Assembly: GCF_049943125.1 (NCBI RefSeq)
Contig: NZ_CP188040.1
Coordinates: forward strand, 1,116,001 to 1,180,000
Length of the DNA: 64,000 bases
Direction: 5' to 3'
Origin: JAEXZL01 sp049943125
GTDB lineage: Bacteria; Bacillota; Clostridia; Clostridiales; Clostridiaceae
Numbering within the stretch: the stretch's first letter is position 1; each line of letters starts with the position of its first letter. The notes under the pieces were generated by a model. The model made no database searches, had not been told where the DNA came from, and was given only the letters and a program-made list of their open reading frames with translations. Shown here in pieces: positions 17,201-25,828 of the stretch. The position numbers and the translations under genes were made by a program.

Positions 17201-17504
17201 GGCTATTGGGGTAACTAAGAAACAGCTAAAGAAGACTCAGCTATCAAAGGGAATAAGAAATGCCCTTATTTCACTAATAGCTTCTCATATTATACTTATC
17301 TCTATGGTATATATACTTTTCAGCGCTCGGGCAGAGGCCTCTGGTCTAGATATAATGGTATATATAAATAAATTTATAAATTATTATTCCTTCTATGTTC
17401 ACATAGCCGTTGTAATAATTTACTTTATAATCACTATCTTTATCTATACACTACCTACAAGAAGAGTTATAAAAAATTCTCCTGTAGAAAATATAAATGG
17501 TTAA
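14283..17504 (+). CDS. Very large two-FtsX-domain ABC permease, copy A
   Basis: 1073 residues from a TTG start behind AAAAAGGAGGG. One span at about 15-37, a long extracellular domain to about 375, three spans with the FtsX-like RRRARTFALLKAIGATNHQV (about 400-420), and a cytosolic linker with NSFSTKNALRKLNKSY. A second span follows at about 545-567, then an extracellular domain, and three C-terminal spans with KKRTGILQAIGVTKKQL and TLPTRRVIKNSPVENI. Same architecture as the 875-residue pair but with much larger outer domains. It is followed after 12 bases by its ATPase. Copy B at 20326 is nearly parallel along its length. Probably a peptide-antibiotic sensing or resistance transporter, as with BceAB-like systems; ligand unknown. 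Confidence 0.87.
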   Translation: MIILKIALEGMRGRKKQTALLLLVILLSFTFIVSATMFYGGIAETEENARLAMYGQWQAAYLSADKGTTEYLKENKSIDKISVNRIVDRNTDVGVLGTIDESFLKMGKLSMVTGKLPEKPNEIALDLSTFTELGLSEADIGNAIRISSEVIYTLVPHFEITEYLNNRKTLFGEKTINYDLPYTYTRNGTEVNNEFETKLNTPISNSDDHVISIRENFFYYGPSNPSEETIKRDGLQTNKTLILNYYYVLTGVIDSYSERWDTAEYPVVNAFLTEEGADNHYNKLRNSSALSSPAELLKIFPEEYNVFMYSEALGENLYDELFPGVMKFLAEENKDDGNLTEFLGGEGDTNEGTWKFRKNKLAYPSEANEQKERLIYTVMAAIFIISAISIFQLYLSQTRRRARTFALLKAIGATNHQVVKVFLAENIVLLMTAMPIGILLGIALSLGAEKISILLDASLEVAFIPSITIQGIIITMLSLFIGMILPIFYALSVPITGTVEKPPSHRKRDEKDTVENIEENSFSTKNALRKLNKSYSLHNRGKSILALSMSLITCVLLLSSVLLSYISREKYIDEVLQKGKPDYVLELLQGIPWVENTLKDVPGIKDISTFWKGNDLHVYYEGIEEDEIVSTFKESLPPISLGEYFGGYKDSDYGLKEVDSAIITNFYSPLSYLYDEGYFVVKGTNNRATAADIENQNTDWYSIPIYEYSDTANKIFSSITDGELNEQKFWSGEEVILLMPMYSELQKNPEGDIATALETSSFQSAMSKVLEAAGKYKLSLNEEEIQGMKKNNGIRIGDSLWISANEEPEENYRGLYKPREVKVGGIIRYFPEKGLWPFSETNQNYSVIGSPTLLEDLYVGFGMNLENLDKTSISLLNQTIAKVKLGRTVFYLYGEDKGDFSKTEDSLQEIANKLGGYVTNFREDNKLLLSEATNNTAILALLCVVSAALATIILYNSLSSRADQDKKRTGILQAIGVTKKQLKKTQLSKGIRNALISLIASHIILISMVYILFSARAEASGLDIMVYINKFINYYSFYVHIAVVIIYFIITIFIYTLPTRRVIKNSPVENING

Positions 17505-17516
17505 GGAGGCTTATAT

Positions 17517-18206
17517 ATGGGAGTTATATTAAAGGCGGAACAGATAGAAAAAACCTATGGAAAAGGAAAGCTTGCTGTCAATGCCCTCAAGCCAGGAGAT
17601 CTTACGATAGAGGAAGGAAGATTTTACTCTATCATAGGAAGAAGTGGCTCTGGCAAATCCACCCTCCTTCATATATTAGGCGGCCTCGACAGACCTACAG
17701 GAGGAAAGCTATATATCGAAGAGGAAAGTGTTTTTGACTTAAACGACACAAAGCTTGCTATATTTCGAAGAAGGAGGATAGGCTTTGTATTTCAGGCTTA
17801 CAACCTCCTTCCAGAGCATACTGTGCTGCAGAATATTCTTTTGCCTATAGAGCTAGATGGCAGAAAACCTGATAAGGAGCACATTGAAAGGGTAATAAAA
17901 GCTCTAGGGATAGAAGATAAGCTGAAATACTACCCCGACGAGCTATCCGGTGGCCAGAGGCAGAGAGTAGCCTGTGCCAGGGCCCTAGCTGCAAAACCAG
18001 CCATTATCCTTGCCGATGAGCCAACAGGAAATTTAGATGGAAAAAGCGGCGATGAGCTCATAGCCCTACTTAAGGAGTCTGCAAAGGAATTCAATCAAAC
18101 AATAATAATAGTTACCCATGACATGAAGATAGCTGAAAATGCTGACACTATCATTCTCCTGGAGGATGGCATTATTAAAAGCTTTGAAGGGAACATTATA
18201 CAATAA
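17517..18206 (+). CDS. ABC ATPase partner of permease copy A
   Basis: 229 residues. Walker A GRSGSGKST (about 41-49), Q-loop VFQAYNLLPEHTVLQN, signature LSGGQRQR (about 144-151), Walker B IILADEPTGNLDGKSG and H-loop VTHD. MacB/LolD-type. Starts at ATG 17517 with AAGGAGGC before it, 12 bases after the permease stop, so co-transcribed. Very similar to the ATPase at 23557, especially in the core; the tails differ (LLEDGIIKSFEGNIIQ here). Confidence 0.92.
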   Translation: MGVILKAEQIEKTYGKGKLAVNALKPGDLTIEEGRFYSIIGRSGSGKSTLLHILGGLDRPTGGKLYIEEESVFDLNDTKLAIFRRRRIGFVFQAYNLLPEHTVLQNILLPIELDGRKPDKEHIERVIKALGIEDKLKYYPDELSGGQRQRVACARALAAKPAIILADEPTGNLDGKSGDELIALLKESAKEFNQTIIIVTHDMKIAENADTIILLEDGIIKSFEGNIIQ

Positions 18207-18270
18207 CTTCTCACTCTTTACTAATAAGTAAAGATAAAAGCAAGCAATATAAATAATATAAAAATAATTA

Positions 18271-18365
18271 AGCCCCAGTTTTCTTTAGTAGAAGCGAAGA
18301 TTCAACTTTAGATAATACTTAAATCTAAAGAAATTCTCTTAATTCTCTATATAGACTCTGGGGCT
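18271..18365. terminator. Long nested terminator between ABC module A and the kinase gene
   Basis: Outer arms AGCCCCAG/CTGGGGCT and inner arms TTTCTTTAG/CTAAAGAAA bracket an AT-rich loop; T-rich sequence follows on the plus strand. Convergent position makes it useful for both strands. Confidence 0.65.
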
Positions 18366-18390
18366 ATTTTATTTTTGTGCAAGCTTTATA

Positions 18391-19401
18391 CTATATTATT
18401 CCCTTATAAAATCTAATAATAAACCTTGCTCCACCCTCTCGCCTGTTCTCTACCTTTATGGTTCCGTTCTGCTCCGTCACTATCATCCTGGCTAGGGCCA
18501 GGCCTATACCAATACTGTTCGGGGAGGAATTCTTCCCCCTATAAAACCTTTCAAAAAGATGAGGAATATCCTCTGGATCAATGCCTTTTCCGTTATCCTC
18601 AATTATAATCTCCGTATATATGGTATTTTCGCTGCCTTTTATATAAATTTCTCCTCCTGATGGAGTATGTTCTACAGAGTTCTTAATGATATTTCCTAGG
18701 GCCTCGGAGGACCAATGAATGTCTCCCAGGTATTCTGCTTCTTCCTGTATATCTATAATAAGCCTCTGCTCCCGGAGATCCATGGCTACTGCAATAGGCT
18801 CAGAAGATCTTTTTATAAGGTCCTTAAGCTTGACCTTCTCCCTTTTAAACTCCACAGTACCAGCATCCAGCCTAGATATTTTTAAAAGTGAGGCCACAAG
18901 CCAGTCTATCCGACCTAATAGCCCCGAGAGCTCCGATACAAGCTCCCTTCTCTCCTTTAAGGAAAGCTCTGACTTTGATAAAAGGGAGGTTATAAGATTC
19001 ATAGAGGTTAAAGGAGTCCTCAGCTGATGAGAAATATCTGCTATAGAATCAGCTAGATATAGCTTATCCTGCTGGAGAGCCTCTCTCTGTTCTCTGAGCC
19101 GTATGGTCATTTTTTGTATTTCACTGCTTAAGATAGCCAGTTCTCCTTCCTCATAGGAAGTAAAGTCTATATTTTCCTTGCCATGAAGGACTCCATCAAT
19201 CTCTTGACCGAGCTCTGAAATTCTTCTATACCTTTTATAATCATTAAAAAGATTCACTGCTATAATGATTGAGCTAAAGGCTACTATTAATATGCTAAAA
19301 AGACCTCCTCTCAAGAAAAATCCTATTACAGCAGCTACAAAAGTTATAGCTATATTTATAAATAAAATCCTTACTATCTCCTTATTTCTAAAAAGACCCA
19401 T
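18391..19401 (-). CDS. Sensor histidine kinase with two membrane spans and no sensor domain
   Basis: 336 residues from ATG 19401, one base after the regulator's stop; a TTG eight codons earlier would overlap the regulator. Two spans (about 10-30 and 33-52) are joined by only a few residues (LRGG), the intramembrane-sensing layout of BceS/VraS-type kinases that read the flux state of a partner ABC transporter. DHp box ISHQLRTPLTS with phospho-His at about residue 125; N box IIKNSVEH; G boxes DNGKGIDPEDI and GIGLALARMI. It sits between two BceAB-like ABC modules, which it most likely senses. Co-transcribed with the regulator. Confidence 0.9.
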   Translation of the reverse strand: MGLFRNKEIVRILFINIAITFVAAVIGFFLRGGLFSILIVAFSSIIIAVNLFNDYKRYRRISELGQEIDGVLHGKENIDFTSYEEGELAILSSEIQKMTIRLREQREALQQDKLYLADSIADISHQLRTPLTSMNLITSLLSKSELSLKERRELVSELSGLLGRIDWLVASLLKISRLDAGTVEFKREKVKLKDLIKRSSEPIAVAMDLREQRLIIDIQEEAEYLGDIHWSSEALGNIIKNSVEHTPSGGEIYIKGSENTIYTEIIIEDNGKGIDPEDIPHLFERFYRGKNSSPNSIGIGLALARMIVTEQNGTIKVENRREGGARFIIRFYKGII

Positions 19402-19402
19402 G

Positions 19403-20074
19403 CTAATCACCAACCTTATAGCCAAGGCCTCTGATGGTCTTAATGATCTTAGGATTTTGAGGATCCTCCTCTATCTTTTCCCTGAGCCTTTTTATGTAAA
19501 CCGTAAGGGTGTTATCATTAACAAACTCTCCTGCTATATCCCAAATTTCCTCTAGAAGCTTCTGGCGAGACAAAACTATCCCCTTATTATTTATAAATAC
19601 CAGAAGAAGCCTATATTCAAGTGCTGATAGGAATACCTCCTGCCCTTCCTTGTGGACTGTGCCTCTCACTGAATCAATCCGTAAGTTCCCAAGCTCAAAT
19701 ACCGATTGAGTTTTTCCACTTCTTCTTAAAACACTTTTTATCCTAGAAATCAGCTCTAATGGTCTAAAAGGCTTAGCTATGTAATCATCAGCGCCTAAGT
19801 CAAGACCAGTAACTACACTGCTCTCATCCTCAGAGGCTGTAAGAAAAATCACCGGTGCAGCTGTTAATCGCTTGGCAGCAGTGCACAGGGAAAAGCCATT
19901 TCCATCGGCTAGGGAAACATCTAAAAGCAAAAGGTCAAAGGTCTCTTCTTCAAGAAGCTTAAGCGCTTCCTTCTGCCCTTCTCTTGAAACTACAGAAAAG
20001 CCCTCCTGCTCTAAAAGCCTGGTTAAATTCTTTATTATGCCTTTATCATCCTCTACTAAAAGAACCTTCGTCAT
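19403..20074 (-). CDS. OmpR/PhoB-type response regulator
   Basis: 223 residues. Receiver domain with acidic pair E8-D9/D10, phospho-acceptor D52 (LLLLDVSL), Thr in IFLTASEDE and Lys in DDYIAKPF. Then a winged-helix DNA-binding domain (about 128-222) ending IKTIRGLGYKVGD. The ATG has AGGAGG upstream. It is first in the operon with the kinase, and is divergent from permease copy B with 251 bases between. That arrangement suggests it controls that transporter and perhaps the others in the island. BceR-like by context. Confidence 0.93.
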   Translation of the reverse strand: MTKVLLVEDDKGIIKNLTRLLEQEGFSVVSREGQKEALKLLEEETFDLLLLDVSLADGNGFSLCTAAKRLTAAPVIFLTASEDESSVVTGLDLGADDYIAKPFRPLELISRIKSVLRRSGKTQSVFELGNLRIDSVRGTVHKEGQEVFLSALEYRLLLVFINNKGIVLSRQKLLEEIWDIAGEFVNDNTLTVYIKRLREKIEEDPQNPKIIKTIRGLGYKVGD

Positions 20075-20325
20075 AAACTCTCCTCCTAAGGAGATAGCTT
20101 TAACTACTCATCTCCATCTTTAATACAAAGTATATCAAAATTATGGGAGTAATTCGAGTAATTCCAAGGTTAAATGCAATGATTTATATTAACTTGAAGC
20201 GACGGTCATTTTCATAATTTTTTCAAAAAATATTAACAATATTACACAAAAGTTAAATTTTACTATTATTTACTAAATATCCTGTTTATAATATATATAA
20301 ATATAAAAAAAGAGGGGGATATAGG
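20075..20325. promoter_or_regulatory. Divergent control region between regulator and permease copy B
   Basis: Holds a TATAAT at 20287-20292 for the plus-strand gene and a GAGGGGG ribosome site. No copy of the GTGAC-N17-GTCAC element found at 10334 and 13162 was seen, so any shared regulation must use another site. Confidence 0.45.
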
Positions 20326-23300
20326 TTGATAATCTTAAAAATAGCCGCAGAAGGAATGAGAGGAAGAAAAAAAGAAACAGCCCTCTTATTATTAGTTATA
20401 CTACTATCCTTTTCCTTTATCGTATCGGCCACTATGTTTTATGGGGGTATAGCTGAAACTGAGGAAAACTCAAGACTTGCTATGTATGGCAAATGGCAGG
20501 CAGCATATCTATCTGCTGACAAGAGTACAACAGAATACCTTAAGGATAAAAAAATCCTAGACAAGGTAAGCATCAACAGAATAGTGGATAGAAACACCAG
20601 CATAGGAGTCTTAGGAACTATAGATGATAGCTTTTTAGATATAGGTAATCTATCTATAGTGACAGGAAAAATTCCAAAGGAAGATAATGAAATCGCCTTA
20701 GAGCTATCTGCCCTAACAAGTATTGGTCTTTCAGAAGAGAATATAGGTAAGCCTGTGGAAATTTCTAGCGAAGTAGTTTATACCATTACTTCTCAGCAGG
20801 AAATTGAACAGTACTATAGGGAAGCCATGGAAAACCTTTCGCCACAGGATCTATACGGAAATTATCAGTACTATAGAGCTAATATTACTACTCCCGTAAC
20901 AGTTACAGATGACTCTGTAATTTATCTGAGAGAAAGCTATGTTTATTTTGGCCCCTCCGGTTCTAACAACGATGATATAGTAAGAGATGGCTTTCAGACC
21001 TCTAAGACTCTCCTGATGTATCATTATTACACCCTCACAGGAATTATAGATAGCTATTCCCATAGATGGGATACAGGGGACTATCCTACAGCAAATGGGT
21101 TTATAACAGAGGATGGAACGGATAAATACTATAACATTATCAAAAATAGCTCTACCTTGGGCAATCCCGAAGAAATCCTTAAGACCTATCCTGAGGAGTA
21201 CAATGTATTTATGTACTCTAGCTCTACAGGAAAACAGCTTTATGATGAGCTGTTCCCAGGGGTTGTGGGGTTTCTGGCAGAGGAAAATAATGAAGATGGT
21301 GGCCTCACAGAATCTTCAGGGGGAGAGGGAAAGGCTAGTGAAGGCACCTGGAAATTCAGAAAAAACAATTTGGCTTACCTCTCAGAAGCCGATGAACAAA
21401 AAGAACGGCTTATTTACACGGTAATGGCAGCAATCTTTATAATATCTGCCATATCAATATTTCAACTTTATTTAAGTCAAACAAGAAAAAGAGCCAGGTC
21501 CTTTGCTCTTTTAAAGTCTATAGGTGCTACTAACAGCCAGGTGGTAAAGGTTTTTCTCTGTGAAAGCATCATGCTTCTTATAGCGGCAATGCCTATAGGA
21601 ATACTTTTAGGAATAGTACTTTCCTTTGGTGCAGAAGCCATCAGCAAGCTTTTAGGAGTTTCCCTAGTGGTTAAATTAATTCCATCCCTAGCTATTCAGG
21701 GTGCTCTAATCACTATGGTGTCCTTATTTATAGGAATGATATCCCCTATGTTTTATGCTCTATCCCTACCTCTTACAGGAACAGTGGAAAAGCCTCCAAA
21801 GCACAGAAAAAGTGATGGTGAAGAGAGTATTGAAGCTATAGATGACAATAGCTTTTCACCAAAAAGGGCACTAAAAAAGCTAAATAAAAACTATTCAAGA
21901 CAGAATAGAGGAAAAAGTATATTAGCACTATCAATGTCCTTTTTAATCTGCCTATTACTCTTAGCTTCAGTGCTTTTAAGCTATATTTCAAAGGAAAAAT
22001 ATATTGATGAGGTGCTACAAAAGGGAAAGCCTGATTATGTTTTAGAGCTTCTTCATGGCTATCAATTTGGGACTAGCAATTCTATTAAGGAGCTTGAAAG
22101 CTCTCTTGCGAATATCTCCGGGGTAAAGGATACAGCTATCTTCTGGAAGGGAAATGATCTTCATCTTTATTTCGAAGGTATGGAGGATGATAAAATTCTT
22201 GAAGCCTTTAAGGAGAGCCTCCCAACCTTATCCTTAGGAGAATACTTTGCTAGCCACAGAGAAAAAGCCTTTGGAGTAAAGGAAGTAGACTCTGCCTTCA
22301 TAACAAATTTCTACTCTCCTTTAATGTACTATAACGATATGGGCTACTACGTTGTTGAGGGTACAGACAAGCAATATACTGATGAAGATGATCTTAATAA
22401 CGTACCTGCAGAATGGCATAGTGTTCCTGAATACAACTATAAAAACTCCATGGAAAGGATTATAGCTTCCATTACGGAAGGAACCTTTGATGATGCTAAG
22501 TTCTGGCAGGGAGAAGAGGTAATTCTACTTATGCCAATGTATTCAGAGCTTCAAAAAAATCCTGAGGCAGATATTGCTACAGCTCTAGAAACCAGCAGCT
22601 TTCAATCAGCCATGGGAAGAGTTTTAGAGGAGGCTGGAAGATACAAGCTTTCCTTGAATGAGGAAGAAACTCATGGAATGAAGAAGAATGAAGGTATAAA
22701 GGTTGGGGATTCCTTATGGATTTCTGCCAATGAAGAAAGGATGGTAGGCGAAGTAGTACAGGATGCTTACACTCCTAAGGAAGTGAAGGTAGGGGGAATA
22801 ATAAGATATTTCCCAGGAAAGGGTGTATGGCCTTTTTCTGATACCAATCAAAGCTATGGAATCATCGGCTCCCCTCTTCTTATGAGTGAGCTTTATGTAG
22901 GCTTTGGTATGGACATGGGTATTATGAGCAACAATGCTATAGCCTTAATGAATCAAACCATAGCTAAGGTAAAGCTAGGAAGAACTGTTTTTTATTTTTA
23001 TACAGATAAGGGTAGGGATCCTTCAAAATTAGAAGCAAGACTCCAGAAGGTATCGGAAGAGTTAGGTGGATATGTAACAAATTTCAGAGAGGATAATGAG
23101 CTTATGCTCTCAGAGGCTAGAAATAATACTGCCATTCTAGCTCTCTTATGTGTAGTCTCCGCAGCTTTGGGGGCAATTATTCTCTACAACAGCTTATCCT
23201 CAAGAGCTGACCAGGATAAAAAGAGAACTGGGATACTTCAGGCCATTGGAGTAACAGAAAAACAGCTAAGAAGAACACAGCTATCAAAAGGAATCAGGAA

Positions 23301-23544
23301 TGGCATTATTTCAATAATAGCCTCTCATCTTTTACTTGCTTTCTCAGTATATTTACTTTTCAGCACTAGAGCAGCGTCCAAGGGGCTTGATATCACCATC
23401 TATTTAAATAAATTTATAGAATACTATCCCTTCTATATTCATATAGCCATTACAATAATTTACTTTATAATTACTATTTTTATTTATACACTTCCTACAA
23501 GAAGAATTATAAAAAATTCTCCTGTAGAAAATATAAGGGGTTAA
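20326..23544 (+). CDS. Very large two-FtsX-domain ABC permease, copy B
   Basis: 1072 residues from a TTG start with AGAGGGGG before it; the first codons are the same as in copy A (MIILKIA-EGMRGRKK). Same plan: span at about 15-37, outer domain, three spans including TRKRARSFALLKSIGATNSQV, linker, span at about 545-567, outer domain, three C-terminal spans ending TLPTRRIIKNSPVENIRG. The membrane and linker parts are almost the same as copy A; differences cluster in the outer domains (for example about 160-215 and 585-700). It stands divergent from the response regulator and is followed after 12 bases by its own ATPase. Confidence 0.87.
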   Translation: MIILKIAAEGMRGRKKETALLLLVILLSFSFIVSATMFYGGIAETEENSRLAMYGKWQAAYLSADKSTTEYLKDKKILDKVSINRIVDRNTSIGVLGTIDDSFLDIGNLSIVTGKIPKEDNEIALELSALTSIGLSEENIGKPVEISSEVVYTITSQQEIEQYYREAMENLSPQDLYGNYQYYRANITTPVTVTDDSVIYLRESYVYFGPSGSNNDDIVRDGFQTSKTLLMYHYYTLTGIIDSYSHRWDTGDYPTANGFITEDGTDKYYNIIKNSSTLGNPEEILKTYPEEYNVFMYSSSTGKQLYDELFPGVVGFLAEENNEDGGLTESSGGEGKASEGTWKFRKNNLAYLSEADEQKERLIYTVMAAIFIISAISIFQLYLSQTRKRARSFALLKSIGATNSQVVKVFLCESIMLLIAAMPIGILLGIVLSFGAEAISKLLGVSLVVKLIPSLAIQGALITMVSLFIGMISPMFYALSLPLTGTVEKPPKHRKSDGEESIEAIDDNSFSPKRALKKLNKNYSRQNRGKSILALSMSFLICLLLLASVLLSYISKEKYIDEVLQKGKPDYVLELLHGYQFGTSNSIKELESSLANISGVKDTAIFWKGNDLHLYFEGMEDDKILEAFKESLPTLSLGEYFASHREKAFGVKEVDSAFITNFYSPLMYYNDMGYYVVEGTDKQYTDEDDLNNVPAEWHSVPEYNYKNSMERIIASITEGTFDDAKFWQGEEVILLMPMYSELQKNPEADIATALETSSFQSAMGRVLEEAGRYKLSLNEEETHGMKKNEGIKVGDSLWISANEERMVGEVVQDAYTPKEVKVGGIIRYFPGKGVWPFSDTNQSYGIIGSPLLMSELYVGFGMDMGIMSNNAIALMNQTIAKVKLGRTVFYFYTDKGRDPSKLEARLQKVSEELGGYVTNFREDNELMLSEARNNTAILALLCVVSAALGAIILYNSLSSRADQDKKRTGILQAIGVTEKQLRRTQLSKGIRNGIISIIASHLLLAFSVYLLFSTRAASKGLDITIYLNKFIEYYPFYIHIAITIIYFIITIFIYTLPTRRIIKNSPVENIRG

Positions 23545-23556
23545 GGAGGCTTAGAT

Positions 23557-24243
23557 ATGGGAGTTATATTAAAGACAGAAAAAATAGAAAAGACCTATGG
23601 TAAAGGAAAGCTTGCAGTACATGCCCTTAAATCTGGAGACCTGGAGATTGAGGAAGGAAGATTTTATTCCATAATAGGAAGAAGCGGCTCCGGCAAATCT
23701 ACCCTCCTTCATATATTAGGAGGACTAGATAGACCTACAGAAGGAAAGCTATATATAGAGGGAGAAAGTGTTTTTGACTTAAATGATACAAAGCTAGCTA
23801 TATTTCGAAGAAGGAGAATCGGCTTTGTATTCCAGGCCTTTAACCTTCTTCCAGAGCATACTGTTTTGCAGAATATACTGCTTCCTATAGAGCTGGATGG
23901 AAGAAAGCCTGATAAAGACCACATAGAAAGAGTAGTAAAAGCCCTAGGCATAGAAGATAAGCTGAAATACTATCCTGACGAGCTATCCGGTGGTCAAAGG
24001 CAGAGAGTAGCCTGCGCCAGAGCTCTTGCGGCAAAGCCTGCTATAATCCTCGCTGATGAGCCTACAGGAAACTTAGATGGAAAAAGCGGTGATGAGCTCA
24101 TAGCCCTTCTTAAGGAATCAGCAAAGGAATTTAATCAAACAATAATCATAGTTACCCACGATATGAAGATAGCCGAAAATGCTGATGATATTATTCTTAT
24201 AGAGGATGGTATTATAAAAAGCTATGTTAGGAATGCTGTATGA
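23557..24243 (+). CDS. ABC ATPase partner of permease copy B
   Basis: 228 residues with Walker A GRSGSGKST, Q-loop VFQAFNLLPEHT, signature LSGGQRQR, Walker B IILADEPTGNLD and VTHD. Almost the same protein as the 17517 gene. ATG preceded by TTAAGGAGGCTTAG, 12 bases downstream of the permease, a spacing kept in both modules. The module ends in the terminator at 24350-24380. Confidence 0.92.
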   Translation: MGVILKTEKIEKTYGKGKLAVHALKSGDLEIEEGRFYSIIGRSGSGKSTLLHILGGLDRPTEGKLYIEGESVFDLNDTKLAIFRRRRIGFVFQAFNLLPEHTVLQNILLPIELDGRKPDKDHIERVVKALGIEDKLKYYPDELSGGQRQRVACARALAAKPAIILADEPTGNLDGKSGDELIALLKESAKEFNQTIIIVTHDMKIAENADDIILIEDGIIKSYVRNAV

Positions 24244-24349
24244 TCATATATCAATCCATAGAGCTCAAGACATTCTAGGATTAGCTCTAAGATAATGGAT
24301 TGTAAATAGTACAAGCTTATAGGTTCACAAAAATAATATGCCCTAGATT

Positions 24350-24380
24350 ATTACATTCCTATATAATAATCTAGGGCTTC
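24350..24380 (+). terminator. Terminator of ABC module B
   Basis: CCCTAGATTATTA pairs with TAATAATCTAGGG around CATTCCTATA, followed by a short T-rich tract. It also faces the small minus-strand gene at 24387. Confidence 0.75.
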
Positions 24381-24386
24381 ATTGTT

Positions 24387-24542
24387 TTATCCAAGCTTTA
24401 TTAAGTTCATATTATAATGATGTACTTCATTTGCTGCCCGATAATCTGCCTGAGCTACTTTCTCGTATACTGTTATATCCTTTGTAGTTAAATGATGGTT
24501 ATTAAATACCCAGCTAAAAATTTCTTTAATAATTCTTGTCAT
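24387..24542 (-). CDS. 51-residue protein of unknown function
   Basis: ATG at 24542 preceded by GGAGGG at the right spacing. The peptide starts MTRIIKEIFSWVFNNHHL and ends HHYNMNLIKLG, with a charged helical middle (TKDITVYEKVAQADYRAANE). No membrane span or cysteine. It lies convergent to ABC module B. Not recognised; the clear ribosome site and codon bias like neighbours support a real gene. Confidence 0.55.
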   Translation of the reverse strand: MTRIIKEIFSWVFNNHHLTTKDITVYEKVAQADYRAANEVHHYNMNLIKLG

Positions 24543-24768
24543 TATAATCCCTCCATTCTCTCACCAATGTCTATCTTATGAGGAGAAGGATGGATTGTTG
24601 ACAGTAACTTGAATCTTTCACATAGCCTCAAGATGAAAAGGATATCCTATATAAATTCAACAAGAAAAATGGCCAAGAACCATATAATTCAATAGCAATA
24701 AAATTACTAGCACAATAAAAATAGACAACCACTAAGCAGCCTAAAAAGCCAAGTTTATTATTATAAAA
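24543..24768. other. Intergenic stretch, nothing clear
   Basis: Upstream of the 51-residue gene and downstream of the VOC gene terminator. AT-rich, no open frame or repeat seen. Confidence 0.4.
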
Positions 24769-24806
24769 AGACATATATATCATTTTAAAAAATGATATAT
24801 ATGTCT
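24769..24806. terminator. Perfect 18-base inverted repeat terminator
   Basis: AGACATATATATCATTTT pairs perfectly with its reverse complement across AA, flanked by A-run and T-rich sequence on the two sides. It lies 11 bases past the stop of the VOC gene. Confidence 0.7.
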
Positions 24807-24817
24807 TTCTTAACTAC

Positions 24818-25216
24818 TCACTGAAAGCAATACAGTACATAGCCATCAATTGTGGTGAGGTTAAAGGTCTTCCCACCCCAGCTTTCCATGGTAATATCTG
24901 ATACCTGATCCCAGTTATTATTTAATATAAAGCTTCTAAACTCTTCTATACCTTCTACATACATAAAGGATAAAAGCCCCTTTTTAGGCTCTCCATAAAA
25001 CATATGTATTCCCGTAAAGCTGTCTATGTTTCCTTCTCCTATCTCCTGAGGAAGGCTAAAGGCACATCCATAGGTACCCTTTCCCTCTGCATCCCGTTCA
25101 TCGATACCTCCATGCCAGCCCAAGACTTCCTTGAACCACCTTAAAGTTTTATCCATATCCTTAGTCAAATAAATTGGAGCATTTTCCTTAATAATATACC
25201 CTTTCTCTTTGCTCAT
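24818..25216 (-). CDS. Glyoxalase/bleomycin-resistance (VOC) superfamily protein
   Basis: 132 residues. The N-terminal ENAPIYLTKDMDKTLRWFKEVLGW is the VOC beta-alpha-beta entry (V-x-D-x3-S/T-x2-F/W-Y). A single VOC unit of two modules follows, with FTGIHMFYGEP and TIDGYVLYCFQ as closing strands. VOC proteins bind metals and act as lyases, dioxygenases or drug-binding proteins. The catalytic metal residues are not clear: E or H at usual sites are only partly present. ATG 25216 has GGAGGAAG in front. Specific role unknown. Confidence 0.75.
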   Translation of the reverse strand: MSKEKGYIIKENAPIYLTKDMDKTLRWFKEVLGWHGGIDERDAEGKGTYGCAFSLPQEIGEGNIDSFTGIHMFYGEPKKGLLSFMYVEGIEEFRSFILNNNWDQVSDITMESWGGKTFNLTTIDGYVLYCFQ

Positions 25217-25828
25217 CTACACAACTTCCTCCGATTCTGCCTCTTAGCTCAGCTCTTACCCTATTGTCTATTTTTTACATATATTGTAAATCCAGTCACA
25301 CTAAATAGAATTTCCATTCTTCTTCAACTTCATTTACTTTAATTATGCTCCTATATAAATCTTTGACTCTAGCTATATACTTGCTTAACTCCATTTATCA
25401 CTGATAATATAATTATACAATAAATTGATTATATTCCATAAAAAAGAATAAATTATTAAAAATAAATATATTTGAGGTAAACAATGCCCCTGGCTTTATC
25501 TCAAGGAAAAATTGAAACAGATTATTTAAATTAACTTCATCCTTAAAGTTCTACCACTTATTTTAATTTTCGTACCTCTTATGATATTTTTTACTATCAA
25601 TAGAATATTTATTTATAATGGAGTTATGATAGCAATAAAATAAATTTCAATTAAGAGGTTGACTCTCCCCTAAGAGGAGGCACCAGAATAAATATAAATA
25701 CTACAGTAAAAGTTTATATTCTCAGCAAACGTTATTTACAAATATTGGTATTATTTATATATTCGATATATAATATTAAGTAGCAATATCATTTTTATGT
25801 TAAACAAGGAATATAGGAGGATGATGAA
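25217..25828. other. Long intergenic region with one regulatory-looking site
   Basis: About 600 AT-rich bases. Apart from the MerR-like site at 25659-25689 no gene, repeat or terminator could be supported. Confidence 0.5.
25659..25689 (+). promoter_or_regulatory. MerR-family-type operator with stretched promoter spacer
   Basis: TTGACT (25659-25664) is followed directly by the imperfect palindrome CTCCCCTAAGAGGAG. A 19-base spacer then leads to CAGAAT as a possible -10. CTCCC-C-TAAG-GGGAG-like palindromes between -35 and -10 are the known layout of drug-sensing MerR activators (BmrR/Mta type). No MerR gene is in this neighbourhood. It would drive the gene at 25829, 140 bases on. Confidence 0.5.

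Noticed and set aside
19399..19425. TTG start for the histidine kinase that overlaps the regulator
   Set aside because: ATG 19401 one base after the regulator stop is more natural; the TTG would add residues before the first span.
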